A stretch of 5,616 bases of DNA from Oligoflexales bacterium. GTDB lineage: Bacteria; Bdellovibrionota_B; Oligoflexia; Oligoflexales; CACXFL01. Of the stretch, positions 1-5,616 are shown in pieces. The position numbers and the translations under genes are program-made. The stretch is taken from assembly GCA_028282865.1 (NCBI GenBank), contig JANQHA010000392.1:1-5616 (forward strand). Direction: 5' to 3'. Position 1 is the first letter of the stretch. Every line of letters begins with the position of its first letter. Below the pieces are notes generated by a model. It was not told where the DNA came from, made no database searches, and saw only the letters and a program-made list of their open reading frames with translations.

Positions 1-32
1 AAACTAAACCTAGTGCGCAGGTTTACAAGTTT
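1..32 (-). terminator. Weak hairpin just past the lipoprotein gene, possible terminator
   Basis: TAAACC (5-10) and GGTTTA (20-25) are exact inverted repeats around a 9-nt loop. The outer arms AAAC (1-4) and GTTT (29-32) can extend the stem across a 3-nt bulge. It lies 10 bases beyond the stop codon of the lipoprotein gene, where a terminator would be expected. The stem has only two or three G-C pairs, and the U-tract is just GUUU before the window ends, so the call is tentative. Confidence 0.25.
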
Positions 33-42
33 AATAATCATG

Positions 43-984
43 CTACTTAACCTCTTTCAAACATTTAATCAGTGCATCAGAAGCTTTATCTATACAAGCA
101 TCATAGCTAAACATCTCTGTGAGCCAATGAAACTTTTGGCCACATTTTTTCTCATCTTGTTCATAATTTTTATAGCATGGTTTTAAACTGATACCTGTAA
201 CTTGTCGTAAAGCCTCTGCAGCTTTGCCGCTCGGAATCCTATCTTTATCACCCCTTACCCATGGCTGCCAAGGATTGTCCAAACCACTGCGATAGTTCTT
301 TTTATGAAACTTTCTATCAATCGCATGAATAACGTGATCCGGGTAGGTCCTAGGAACGGTTCCTCCATTGACATACCAGCACTCTATGATCATATTGAAC
401 TGCGGTTCAGCTAAACAGTAGCGATCTAAGTTTTTATATTTAGACTCTACTTTAATAGTTACTGCAGCATGGCCTAAACTTTTAGAAAACTCTATCTTAG
501 CTACTTCACATCGAACTCCTGAATTTTCTAACTGTTTTTGATTGCTCCAACTGTAATGCCTGCAAAAAAATGAGCTACCATCTTCGCGGGTACCAGGGTG
601 AACATTACAAGTCCTTACACCGTTTAGAATTCTACACGTCTCGATAAAGGATCGAGGTTTGATGTTTGAAGTTTTAGGTAGATGGTCATTCTTGCCGTAG
701 TTTGTTCTTTCGTAGCGACAATGATCTAAAACCATCTGTGTTGTGGCTAGTTTCTCCTCTTCTTCTGACAGGGCCCCATTGTCTGGAATGACATGAGATG
801 GACTTGAAACCTTTTCTCTTAACTCTTCAATTGATTTGATCCATCTGGGGATATTCTCAACACAGAACTGATCGGAGTGGTATTTTTCAGGAAACGACTT
901 ACTTTCAGAGCTGCTATCAGGCAGGCTTTTGCATGATGAAAGTGCGACAATAATAAAAATCTTAGACCAACCTGCTGCGCTCAT
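43..984 (-). CDS. Cysteine-rich lipoprotein of unknown function
   Basis: The 313-residue product begins with a short signal sequence: a lysine at position 8, a hydrophobic stretch IFIIVAL (9-15), and a lipobox L15-S16-S17-C18. Signal peptidase II should cleave before Cys18, which would then be lipidated. Residue +2 is Lys, not Asp, so there is no classical inner-membrane retention signal and outer-membrane sorting is likely. A Ser/Glu/Lys-rich linker (about 19-38) follows. The rest is a soluble domain with twelve further cysteines (41, 89, 117, 126, 141, 159, 190, 202, 270, 281, 297, 308). The even number suggests several disulfides formed in the periplasm. The region around 200-245 is rich in Trp, Tyr and Pro. 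I recognise no catalytic motif or known family. The ATG start is supported by GGAGGA six bases upstream and by the signal peptide it places at the N-terminus. The gene follows the kinase gene on the same strand after a 63-bp gap that contains its own promoter, so it is both a possible readthrough partner and an independent unit. It is confidently a gene, but its function is unknown. Confidence 0.9.
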   Translation of the reverse strand: MSAAGWSKIFIIVALSSCKSLPDSSSESKSFPEKYHSDQFCVENIPRWIKSIEELREKVSSPSHVIPDNGALSEEEEKLATTQMVLDHCRYERTNYGKNDHLPKTSNIKPRSFIETCRILNGVRTCNVHPGTREDGSSFFCRHYSWSNQKQLENSGVRCEVAKIEFSKSLGHAAVTIKVESKYKNLDRYCLAEPQFNMIIECWYVNGGTVPRTYPDHVIHAIDRKFHKKNYRSGLDNPWQPWVRGDKDRIPSGKAAEALRQVTGISLKPCYKNYEQDEKKCGQKFHWLTEMFSYDACIDKASDALIKCLKEVK

Positions 985-990
985 GGTTTG

Positions 991-996
991 TCCTCC
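991..996 (-). promoter_or_regulatory. Strong Shine-Dalgarno for the lipoprotein gene
   Basis: Read on the minus strand, GGAGGA sits six bases before the ATG at 984-982, inside the longer purine run GGGGAGGA. It fixes the start of the lipoprotein gene. It is clearly stronger than the sites in front of the other two genes in the window. Confidence 0.75.
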
Positions 997-1006
997 CCGT
1001 TACCAA

Positions 1007-1035
1007 ATTATACTATCTATGACTATTCTAATCAA
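1007..1035 (-). promoter_or_regulatory. Sigma-70-type promoter of the lipoprotein gene
   Basis: On the minus strand, TTGATT (1035-1030; 4 of 6 matches to TTGACA) is followed after exactly 17 bases by TATAAT (1012-1007; 6 of 6). Transcription would start near 1000, giving a leader of about 16 bases that just includes the Shine-Dalgarno. The whole promoter lies between the kinase stop codon and the lipoprotein start, so the lipoprotein can be expressed independently of the kinase. No rho-independent terminator separates the two genes, so readthrough from the kinase is also possible. Confidence 0.65.
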
Positions 1036-1047
1036 AAGATAGGTGAG

Positions 1048-3345
1048 CTAGCTCGTTTGTTTATATTGCTTCTTATCAGTAGAGACCTTTTCTAACCCAT
1101 ATTTCAACAATATTGACTTGAGTTGCTCAATCTTAAGTGGCTTTGAAAGAAAATCATCCATGCCATATGAGTAGCATTTTTCTATATCCTCTTTCATAGC
1201 ACTTGCAGTAAGAGCGATGATCTTAGGTCGATCGCTGCCGTGACGGCTGATAATCTGCTTAGTAGCTTCAAAACCATCCATAGTTGGCATATGACAATCC
1301 ATAAATACCAAGTCATATTTATTATTTGAGACCAACTCGACGGCCTCTTTTCCATCGCTGGCTATATCGGGTTGATAGCCCAATTTTTTCAAATGACCTG
1401 ATGCCACGAGTTGGTTAATCCGATTGTCATCGACTACTAAAATGGAAAACGGATAGTTCTTGGCATCTATAAGGTCATTATCCTTAATATCTGAGCCTTC
1501 TTCGATTGATGGTGATTTTCCTTTTTTGCAGGTAATAGTAAATATAAACGTGGTTCCTTCCCCGAGTTTGCTGCTTACTGAAATTTCCCCTCCCATCAAG
1601 GTCACTAGACCTTTGCTGATGGATAAACCAAGTCCAGTTCCACCAAATTTACGAGTGGTCGAGGCGTCGACCTGAGAAAACTCTCGAAATAACTTTTCTT
1701 GACCCTCTTTTGAAATACCGGTACCTGAATCCATAACATAAAACTGTAGCTTAACTTCGTCGTCTTTAGCCGAGTCGATGAGCTCTACTTCTAACTTTAT
1801 ATAACCTTTCTCGGTAAACTTAATTGCATTGTTGAATAAATTGTTTATGACCTGTCGGATTCTGGTCGCATCGCCGCAGAGCCACTCTGGCACATGTTCA
1901 TCTAGGATGACTTCTAGAGTCAGTCCTTTTTTTGACGCTACGGTTGCAAATAAGTCTTGCTGCTCGGCTAGTAATCTATGAAAGTTAAAATCGAGGTATT
2001 CTAGCTCGATTTTTTCAGCTTCGATTTTTGAGAAGTCTAGAATATCGTTAATGATATCTAACAATGTATTCCCACAGTTTTGAATGATCTCGACCCTTTC
2101 AATATCTTCTTTCTTCTCAAGGGCGTCTTTTAAAAGAGCGGTCATCCCGATGATCCCGTTCATAGGGGTTCTGATCTCATGGCTCATGTTTGCAAGAAAC
2201 ATACTTTTTATTTTATTCGATTGAAGCAGCTGCTTCTCAGTTTCTTTTAATGCAGTGTTGTCAAAGCCGTAGGCATTGACAATATTGTGTGCTAGGACCG
2301 GTGCGTAGTTAAAAATGATATAGCGATCACCAATGTAGAGTTCTTGGTTGGCTTTCTCCCCAGACTTTAGTGCCGCTATGATTTCAGGTTTATCAAATCC
2401 TTGACATACTTGAGGCCATGAATCCCCGATTAGATCTTTGCCAAACACTTTCTTAGCTCTATCATTGCAGAAGATAATCTTAAAGTCATTTAGGGTAAAA
2501 CGCAGTAGCGGCTGAGGGTTCATCAATGGAAATATACTTTTGGACTTTAAGTCTTTTTCTTTCTCTTCTAATTCTTTCACCTTGCTTTGGATTTCTTTGG
2601 TGCGCTCCTCGACCAATGTTTCTAGCTTTTGATTTAGTTGACTTTTTTCAAAGTCGGCAAGTAACCTCTCTTTTGCAGCAGCAAATAGGTCAGAAAACTC
2701 TTTGGATACCTGCTTTTGATCGTGATTTAGCTGCTTTTCTTGAGAGGAGAATGATCGAAGCATGTTTGATATGGAACGGACTGATGACGATATTTTTCTA
2801 GAAAGATAGCTTATCAAAATAATATTAAAAATAGATATAACTAGAATTAGTGGAATCATAGCCGAGATTACGAAACCTACGGTCTTAGTGATTGGCTTCT
2901 CGAATTTTGACGAATTTTCAGAGAAGGCTAAAGAAGCTTCTCTCATTTTAGCGTAGAATTCTTCAAAGCTAATTTTTCGTTGTTCGAATTCATCAAGGTT
3001 TTTCAAAGCTGCATCTGCATCCTTAATATCTTTTTGACATAGATGAATTGCGAAAGCGGTGCCAATTTGTTGCATTAATAGTTCGTCAATGGCGCTAACT
3101 TCTCTTAAGCACTCTATCGGCTGCTGCTTTATTTTTAAGATTATGGCTCTTAACTTCGATGTCTCAGCTGATGGGGGGGAAATCTTTTTTAGTTGATCCT
3201 TAAACTCCGAATTATACTTTAAATGAAGTAGGTTAAGCTGGTGGAATCTAGCCCCTTTCGATATCTGTAGTGTTCCCCAGATGGTGAAACTAACCTCTAA
3301 AATGGTCAAAATGACTATAGTAAGCAATCTTTTGGATATAGTCAT
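1048..3345 (-). CDS. Membrane-bound hybrid histidine kinase (PAS-HisKA-HATPase-REC)
   Basis: This is an inner-membrane sensor kinase of 765 residues, numbered from the ATG at 3345-3343. TM1 is about 5-25, and a mostly helical periplasmic sensor of about 130 residues with two cysteines (79, 103) follows. TM2 is about 155-181, and a Lys/Glu/Gln-rich coiled coil covers about 198-271. A PAS domain lies at about 279-371. HisKA has the H-box [12 protein letters not shown] with phospho-acceptor His389. HATPase_c (about 488-608) has the N-box ending NNAIKF (Asn506), the G1 box DSGTG (539-543) and the G2 box GTGLGL (569-574). The C-terminal receiver (about 633-746) has the acidic pair Asp639/640, phospho-acceptor Asp683, Thr713 and Lys735. 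All key residues are present, so kinase and receiver should be active. The architecture resembles BarA/LuxQ-type hybrids but lacks an Hpt domain, so an external phosphotransfer protein and regulator are needed. An in-frame GTG at 3366-3364 would add seven residues but has no Shine-Dalgarno. The ATG has GGAG 11 bases and GAG 4 bases upstream and gives a conventional N-terminus, so I prefer it. The signal sensed is unknown. Confidence 0.93.
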   Translation of the reverse strand: MTISKRLLTIVILTILEVSFTIWGTLQISKGARFHQLNLLHLKYNSEFKDQLKKISPPSAETSKLRAIILKIKQQPIECLREVSAIDELLMQQIGTAFAIHLCQKDIKDADAALKNLDEFEQRKISFEEFYAKMREASLAFSENSSKFEKPITKTVGFVISAMIPLILVISIFNIILISYLSRKISSSVRSISNMLRSFSSQEKQLNHDQKQVSKEFSDLFAAAKERLLADFEKSQLNQKLETLVEERTKEIQSKVKELEEKEKDLKSKSIFPLMNPQPLLRFTLNDFKIIFCNDRAKKVFGKDLIGDSWPQVCQGFDKPEIIAALKSGEKANQELYIGDRYIIFNYAPVLAHNIVNAYGFDNTALKETEKQLLQSNKIKSMFLANMSHEIRTPMNGIIGMTALLKDALEKKEDIERVEIIQNCGNTLLDIINDILDFSKIEAEKIELEYLDFNFHRLLAEQQDLFATVASKKGLTLEVILDEHVPEWLCGDATRIRQVINNLFNNAIKFTEKGYIKLEVELIDSAKDDEVKLQFYVMDSGTGISKEGQEKLFREFSQVDASTTRKFGGTGLGLSISKGLVTLMGGEISVSSKLGEGTTFIFTITCKKGKSPSIEEGSDIKDNDLIDAKNYPFSILVVDDNRINQLVASGHLKKLGYQPDIASDGKEAVELVSNNKYDLVFMDCHMPTMDGFEATKQIISRHGSDRPKIIALTASAMKEDIEKCYSYGMDDFLSKPLKIEQLKSILLKYGLEKVSTDKKQYKQTS

Positions 3346-3418
3346 TAAGCTCGAGGCTCCGTACACGAGAGGTAAATGATAAGTGCTCTATTTGGTGTAT
3401 CGGGTGTTTACATTAGGT

Positions 3419-3424
3419 ACTATA
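3419..3424 (-). promoter_or_regulatory. Candidate -10 element for the kinase gene
   Basis: On the minus strand TATAGT (3424-3419) matches TATAAT at five of six positions and would start transcription about 65 bases before the kinase ATG. No recognisable -35 box lies 16-18 bases upstream, so the promoter would be weak or need an activator. AGGTA motifs at 3415-3419 and 3426-3430 flank it closely, which would suit direct regulation at this point. Confidence 0.2.
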
Positions 3425-3439
3425 GAGGTAATGTGATGC

Positions 3440-3496
3440 AGGTATTTGTGACTTTTTAAATTTCTAGCTTTTCCATTCTAAAATAAGGTATTTGTG
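3440..3496 (+). repeat. 11-bp direct repeat AGGTATTTGTG
   Basis: AGGTATTTGTG is present exactly at 3440-3450 and 3486-3496, 46 bases apart start to start. A second short pair, GTGCTCTAT (3383-3391 and 3498-3506), lies in the same area. The repeats fall on the kinase side of the divergent region and include two of the AGGTA motifs. They may be tandem binding sites. Confidence 0.45.
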
Positions 3497-3567
3497 GGTG
3501 CTCTATATTATTTATTCGGCAGATATTCCTTAAGTTATTCAATATTGATATATGAGCTGCTCCAACA

Positions 3568-3583
3568 CAAGGTATATACCTTG
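3568..3583. promoter_or_regulatory. Perfect 16-bp palindrome, probable operator
   Basis: CAAGGTATATACCTTG is identical to its own reverse complement over all 16 bases, and the symmetry ends sharply on both sides (A at 3567 and A at 3584). The half-site CAAGGTAT carries the same AGGTA core found repeatedly to its left. The size and uninterrupted symmetry are typical of a site for a homodimeric helix-turn-helix regulator. It has no loop, so an RNA hairpin role is unlikely. It lies about 220 bases from each start codon, so it could serve either gene. The binding protein is unknown. Confidence 0.5.
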
Positions 3584-3626
3584 ATGATTATTCTTGTCTT
3601 TTCAAACTTTGTCCGCTGGAGGCCCA

Positions 3627-3656
3627 ATAAAAACAATAAATAACGATAGTTTTTAT
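3627..3656. repeat. AT-rich inverted repeat
   Basis: ATAAAAAC (3627-3634) and GTTTTTAT (3649-3656) are exact inverted repeats around a 14-base loop. There is only one G-C pair in the stem, so it is a poor transcription terminator. It may reflect DNA curvature or chance in an AT-rich tract. The related stretches AATAAATAA (3635-3643) and TTATTTATT (3670-3678) are also inverted relative to each other. Confidence 0.3.
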
Positions 3657-3742
3657 ATATGTTGAATTTTTATTTATTTGAGTCTATATACCCTTTCCAT
3701 AGATATTAATATACCTCTCTGCACCTGATATTTCGTACTGTG

Positions 3743-3771
3743 TTGTCGTTAACTATGATTCTAATTACAAT
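3743..3771 (+). promoter_or_regulatory. Candidate sigma-70-type promoter of the propeller gene
   Basis: TTGTCG (3743-3748; 4 of 6 matches to TTGACA) is followed after 17 bases by TACAAT (3766-3771; 5 of 6 to TATAAT). The predicted start near 3778 would leave only about 11 bases before the ATG, placing the Shine-Dalgarno almost at the 5' end. An alternative -10 at 3754-3759 (TATGAT, 5 of 6) gives a longer leader but has a poor -35 at 3731-3736. Confidence 0.45.
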
Positions 3772-3779
3772 GGTTTACC

Positions 3780-3783
3780 GAGG
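3780..3783 (+). promoter_or_regulatory. Shine-Dalgarno for the propeller gene
   Basis: GAGG lies five bases before the ATG at 3789-3791, a short but acceptable spacing. It supports this ATG over the in-frame ATG eight codons further in, which would destroy the signal sequence. Confidence 0.55.
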
Positions 3784-3788
3784 CTTTT

Positions 3789-5474
3789 ATGTTCCGTTTA
3801 GAACTATTTCTTATGGTTATGTTTGGGTGCTGTTTTTCCAGTAAAACCCTATTAGGCAATGACGATTGTCGGGGGCTATTTAAGGCTGCTGCGAACTTTT
3901 CGCAGCTTGCTTCATTTAGGTACTTCTACGATTATGCGATGACCATTCCTTCTTCAAGCTCAGAATTTACGGTGATTAAGTTTAATACCCGATTTACTCA
4001 GGTGCTATCGCAATCAATGGGGGTGATTTCAGCCCTCTATGGTGATGAAGATATAGAAACGGGAGTTTTAGATCTTAGTTCTTCGCAATGGGCTCTTTCC
4101 GAGGTTCCAGTTTATCCCTATTTATGGACACACGCAAACATTCCGGTAGAAGTGAACCAGCTAAGTTATCAGCAGCCTGAAAGTTTTCCCACCCAGCCGA
4201 CCTTATCTTCCGATGAGCAATGGTTGGCCTATCACGTTACTTCTAAGGAATCAAATTATCAGCAAATTGAAGTGCTGGACCTAAGAAGAACTTATGCTGC
4301 TTGGGAAGAGAGTGAATTAGGCGAATCTCAAATATCGGCAGAGGACTATTCCGCTATGGGCCGCAGGGTAAATATTTATGATTTGCTAGCAATTGACCAG
4401 CAACGGCCGGAAGTAACCGCTGTTCAGTTGTCGTCAAACAATGAAGGAGGTCTATACAGGTATCGTGATATAAGTGTACGAATGGATTTCGTTTCTAATA
4501 CCGAACTTTTGGCAATTCATATAGAAGATCGGACCGCAGCGAGTTATGAAAAGCAGAGGTTATTCCTATACGATGTTGTGAGTCGGAAAGTGATATGGGC
4601 TGGTTCTGGTGATGGCAAGGGCCCGAATGAGCTATACTCATTTTCTGAAGGTATTTTGTTAACGGACTTTTACGCTGATGGCCAGTCTATTCATTTGTCG
4701 ATAAATCCATCGGATGAGCTCGATACAGTGGAACCAGTGATAAGAAAGTTGACTCTTCATAAAGAGGAGGTGCCAAAATATGCCCAAGACTTTCAGCAGG
4801 TGATAGCTGTTAGCCCAGGTGGCGACCTTATCGTTACTAAAGACGGCGCTACGGTACATTTTATGGACTTACAAAATGCTAATCAGCTTAATGTTTTTAA
4901 GAAGGCTCTCGACGGCTATGAATCGATCGATTCTTTTACTTTTTCAAATGACGGTAGATATTTAGCGGTCATTGCCTCATTGCGGCAAAAATTTGGTCAA
5001 GGCACTGTATCGTTTAGTAGGCAGCTTGTATTGTTGGACATGGAAAATAGTGAGTTCCCTGTAGTAAAGACTCAAAGGCTTGCAGAAAATTCCGGTGGTC
5101 CGTATAAAAAATTTAGTGTCCAGCCAATTGAAGATTCAAATTTCATCATTCAGGTTTTTTATACAGTAAGCAACAATTTTAACGAGTACCCGCGAAATAA
5201 CTTTAGCCCAAGAAGCGATTTCGTCACATTTATCAGTCCCTGGTATATAAGGCCGGGCGACCAGTATGAAGCTATAGCAAAGCTAGAGGTTATTGAGCTG
5301 CCATTCTGGTTGGACAAATCCGTTGTGGATACCGGAAGCAAAGCTATTAGCTTTATATCTAAGAAAAGAGATCCATGGCAAGGTGTCTTTCGTATACAGA
5401 GCGATGGCTCAGATGATGGTGGTGACGAGGTAGAGGAAACAGTTCCCGAACTTCCAGATGTGGTATCACACTAG
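3789..5474 (+). CDS. Exported beta-propeller-like protein (WD40/TolB-type repeats)
   Basis: The 561-residue product starts with a hydrophobic stretch (about 4-17) that should act as an export signal. The site MFGC at 11-14 resembles a lipobox (Gly before Cys14) but is not canonical, with Met at -3 and Phe at -2, so it may be a lipoprotein or a secreted/periplasmic protein. The body contains repeated beta-strand blocks like those of TolB and WD40 propellers: LSSDEQWLAYHV (about 139-150), a strand ending in LFLYDVVSRKVIWAG (258-272), VIAVSPGGDLIVT (338-350) followed by VHFMDLQN, and FTFSNDGRYLAVIAS (383-397) followed by LVLLDMEN. The SxDG/SNDG turns before a hydrophobic strand are typical. About four blocks are clear, and the full blade count is uncertain. 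After Cys14, Cys15 and Cys27 there are no cysteines, in contrast to the lipoprotein. The C-terminus (about 538-557) is strongly acidic and probably disordered. I see no enzyme motif, so a binding or scaffold role is the most I would infer. The gene diverges from the kinase and may share its control region. Propeller assignment is moderate and the specific function is unknown. Confidence 0.85.
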   Translation: MFRLELFLMVMFGCCFSSKTLLGNDDCRGLFKAAANFSQLASFRYFYDYAMTIPSSSSEFTVIKFNTRFTQVLSQSMGVISALYGDEDIETGVLDLSSSQWALSEVPVYPYLWTHANIPVEVNQLSYQQPESFPTQPTLSSDEQWLAYHVTSKESNYQQIEVLDLRRTYAAWEESELGESQISAEDYSAMGRRVNIYDLLAIDQQRPEVTAVQLSSNNEGGLYRYRDISVRMDFVSNTELLAIHIEDRTAASYEKQRLFLYDVVSRKVIWAGSGDGKGPNELYSFSEGILLTDFYADGQSIHLSINPSDELDTVEPVIRKLTLHKEEVPKYAQDFQQVIAVSPGGDLIVTKDGATVHFMDLQNANQLNVFKKALDGYESIDSFTFSNDGRYLAVIASLRQKFGQGTVSFSRQLVLLDMENSEFPVVKTQRLAENSGGPYKKFSVQPIEDSNFIIQVFYTVSNNFNEYPRNNFSPRSDFVTFISPWYIRPGDQYEAIAKLEVIELPFWLDKSVVDTGSKAISFISKKRDPWQGVFRIQSDGSDDGGDEVEETVPELPDVVSH

Positions 5475-5487
5475 ATATTTAGTTCGT

Positions 5488-5616
5488 TTAGGATTCTCGC
5501 TTCTTTTTAAACCAGCTAAATAGATCCTTAGACTCTGGCGCCTCCTGATCTTTTGGTTGGATAGCATCATTCATATCGTATCTACTAAAGAAGTTGCTGA
5601 TGATACATGCGGGGGA
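5488..5616 (-). CDS. C-terminal end of an unidentified gene (partial)
   Basis: An open frame enters from the right edge and gives 42 codons before a TAA at 5490-5488. The product ends in a charged tail with Gln/Glu/Pro/Lys-rich sequence (about 19-31) and then LFSWFKKKRES, a short amphipathic and strongly basic end. The internal ATG at codon 15 has no Shine-Dalgarno, so the real start is beyond the window. The gene is convergent with the propeller gene, with 13 bp between stop codons and no clear terminator hairpin. The fragment is too short and low in complexity to name a family. The main alternative is that it is an open frame by chance, but the abrupt switch to tail-to-tail spacing and the protein-like composition favour a real gene end. 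Confidence 0.55.
   Translation of the reverse strand, partial: SPACIISNFFSRYDMNDAIQPKDQEAPESKDLFSWFKKKRES

Larger units (their letters stand above)
3370..3574 (+). repeat. Cluster of six AGGTA motifs
   Basis: AGGTA occurs on the plus strand at 3370, 3415, 3426, 3440, 3486 and 3570 (first base of each). Two copies sit in the longer form AGAGGTAA (3368-3375 and 3424-3431), two in AGGTATTTGTG, and one forms a half of the 16-bp palindrome. A minus-strand copy, AGAGGTAT, lies at 3718-3711. By simple base-count expectation a given 5-mer should appear about 0.2 times in 205 bases. The cluster therefore looks like a set of half-sites for a DNA-binding protein, though that is inferred, not shown. Confidence 0.4.
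3346..3788. other. AT-rich divergent intergenic region
   Basis: This 443-bp stretch lies between the divergent kinase and propeller genes and is visibly richer in A+T than its flanks. It holds no convincing gene. The longest small reading frame that begins with ATG and that I followed (3584-3643, 19 codons) has no ribosome binding site. What it does contain is a cluster of AGGTA motifs, a perfect 16-bp palindrome, an 11-bp direct repeat, an AT-rich inverted repeat, a candidate promoter for the right-hand gene and a weaker -10 element for the kinase. Shorter palindromes TCAATATTGA (3539-3548) and ATATTAATAT (3703-3712) are present but could be chance in such AT-rich sequence. Confidence 0.7.

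Noticed and set aside
1460..1675. 71-codon plus-strand frame within the kinase gene
   Set aside because: It lies wholly antisense to the kinase/receiver-linker coding region, whose conserved motifs prove the minus-strand reading. It has no ribosome binding site or recognisable product.
2526..2801. 91-codon plus-strand frame with hydrophobic N-terminus
   Set aside because: It is antisense to the kinase coiled coil. The apparent hydrophobicity (Leu, Phe, Ser) is what the complement of Lys/Glu/Gln-rich coiled-coil codons produces.
3437..3460. Seven-codon frame after GAGG, possible leader peptide
   Set aside because: It has GAGG at a plausible distance, but there is no attenuator structure and no run of regulatory codons, and a frame this short arises easily by chance.
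3584..3643. 19-codon plus-strand small ORF in the divergent spacer
   Set aside because: It has no Shine-Dalgarno, overlaps the end of the AT-rich inverted repeat and begins one base after the palindrome. Its composition is not distinctive.
3346..3788. Possible CRISPR array or mobile element remnant
   Set aside because: The repeats are only 9-11 bases, irregularly spaced and not separated by uniform spacers. There is no transposase, no terminal inverted repeats and no target duplication.
4659..4859. 66-codon minus-strand frame
   Set aside because: It is antisense within the propeller gene, and the sense strand encodes recognisable propeller strands over the same interval.
5159..5341. 60-codon minus-strand frame
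   Set aside because: It is antisense within the propeller gene, with no upstream signals or recognisable product.
5462..5473. TGTG-GTAT-CACA hairpin at the end of the propeller gene
   Set aside because: The stem is only four pairs and no U-tract follows, so it does not qualify as a terminator.

Overview
The window looks like a stretch of AT-leaning bacterial chromosome (about 40% G+C, judged by eye). A Gram-negative host is inferred from a clear lipoprotein signal, a second exported protein and a two-membrane-segment hybrid sensor kinase with a periplasmic loop. No ribosomal or other taxonomic marker is present, so the lineage is left open. A Bdellovibrionota/Oligoflexia or gamma-/deltaproteobacterial-type host would fit but cannot be shown.

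Layout: (1) 43-984, minus strand: a 313-residue cysteine-rich lipoprotein of unknown function, with its own near-consensus sigma-70 promoter and a strong ribosome binding site in the 63-bp gap behind the kinase gene. (2) 1048-3345 (possibly 3366), minus strand: a complete hybrid histidine kinase with the order TM, periplasmic sensor, TM, coiled coil, PAS, HisKA, HATPase_c, receiver. All catalytic motifs are intact. (3) 3346-3788: a 443-bp AT-rich divergent intergenic region. It holds a perfect 16-bp palindrome, six copies of AGGTA in about 200 bp, an 11-bp direct repeat, an AT-rich inverted repeat and a candidate promoter facing the right-hand gene. (4) 3789-5474, plus strand: a 561-residue exported protein with beta-propeller-like (WD40/TolB-type) repeats. 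(5) 5488-5616, minus strand: the last 42 codons of a gene running in from the right, tail to tail with the propeller gene and separated by 13 bp.

How they might work together: the kinase has no cognate response regulator or Hpt protein in the window, so it is an orphan that presumably passes phosphate through a phosphotransfer protein encoded elsewhere. The lipoprotein lies directly downstream on the same strand and could be read through from the kinase as well as from its own promoter. A functional link between it and the periplasmic sensor is conjecture. The kinase and propeller genes are divergent and share the motif-rich intergenic region, which is the most plausible place for common regulation.

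There is no mobile element, CRISPR array, RNA gene or recognisable defence or biosynthetic system here. The most interesting parts are the intergenic motif architecture and the two exported proteins that I could not assign to a family.
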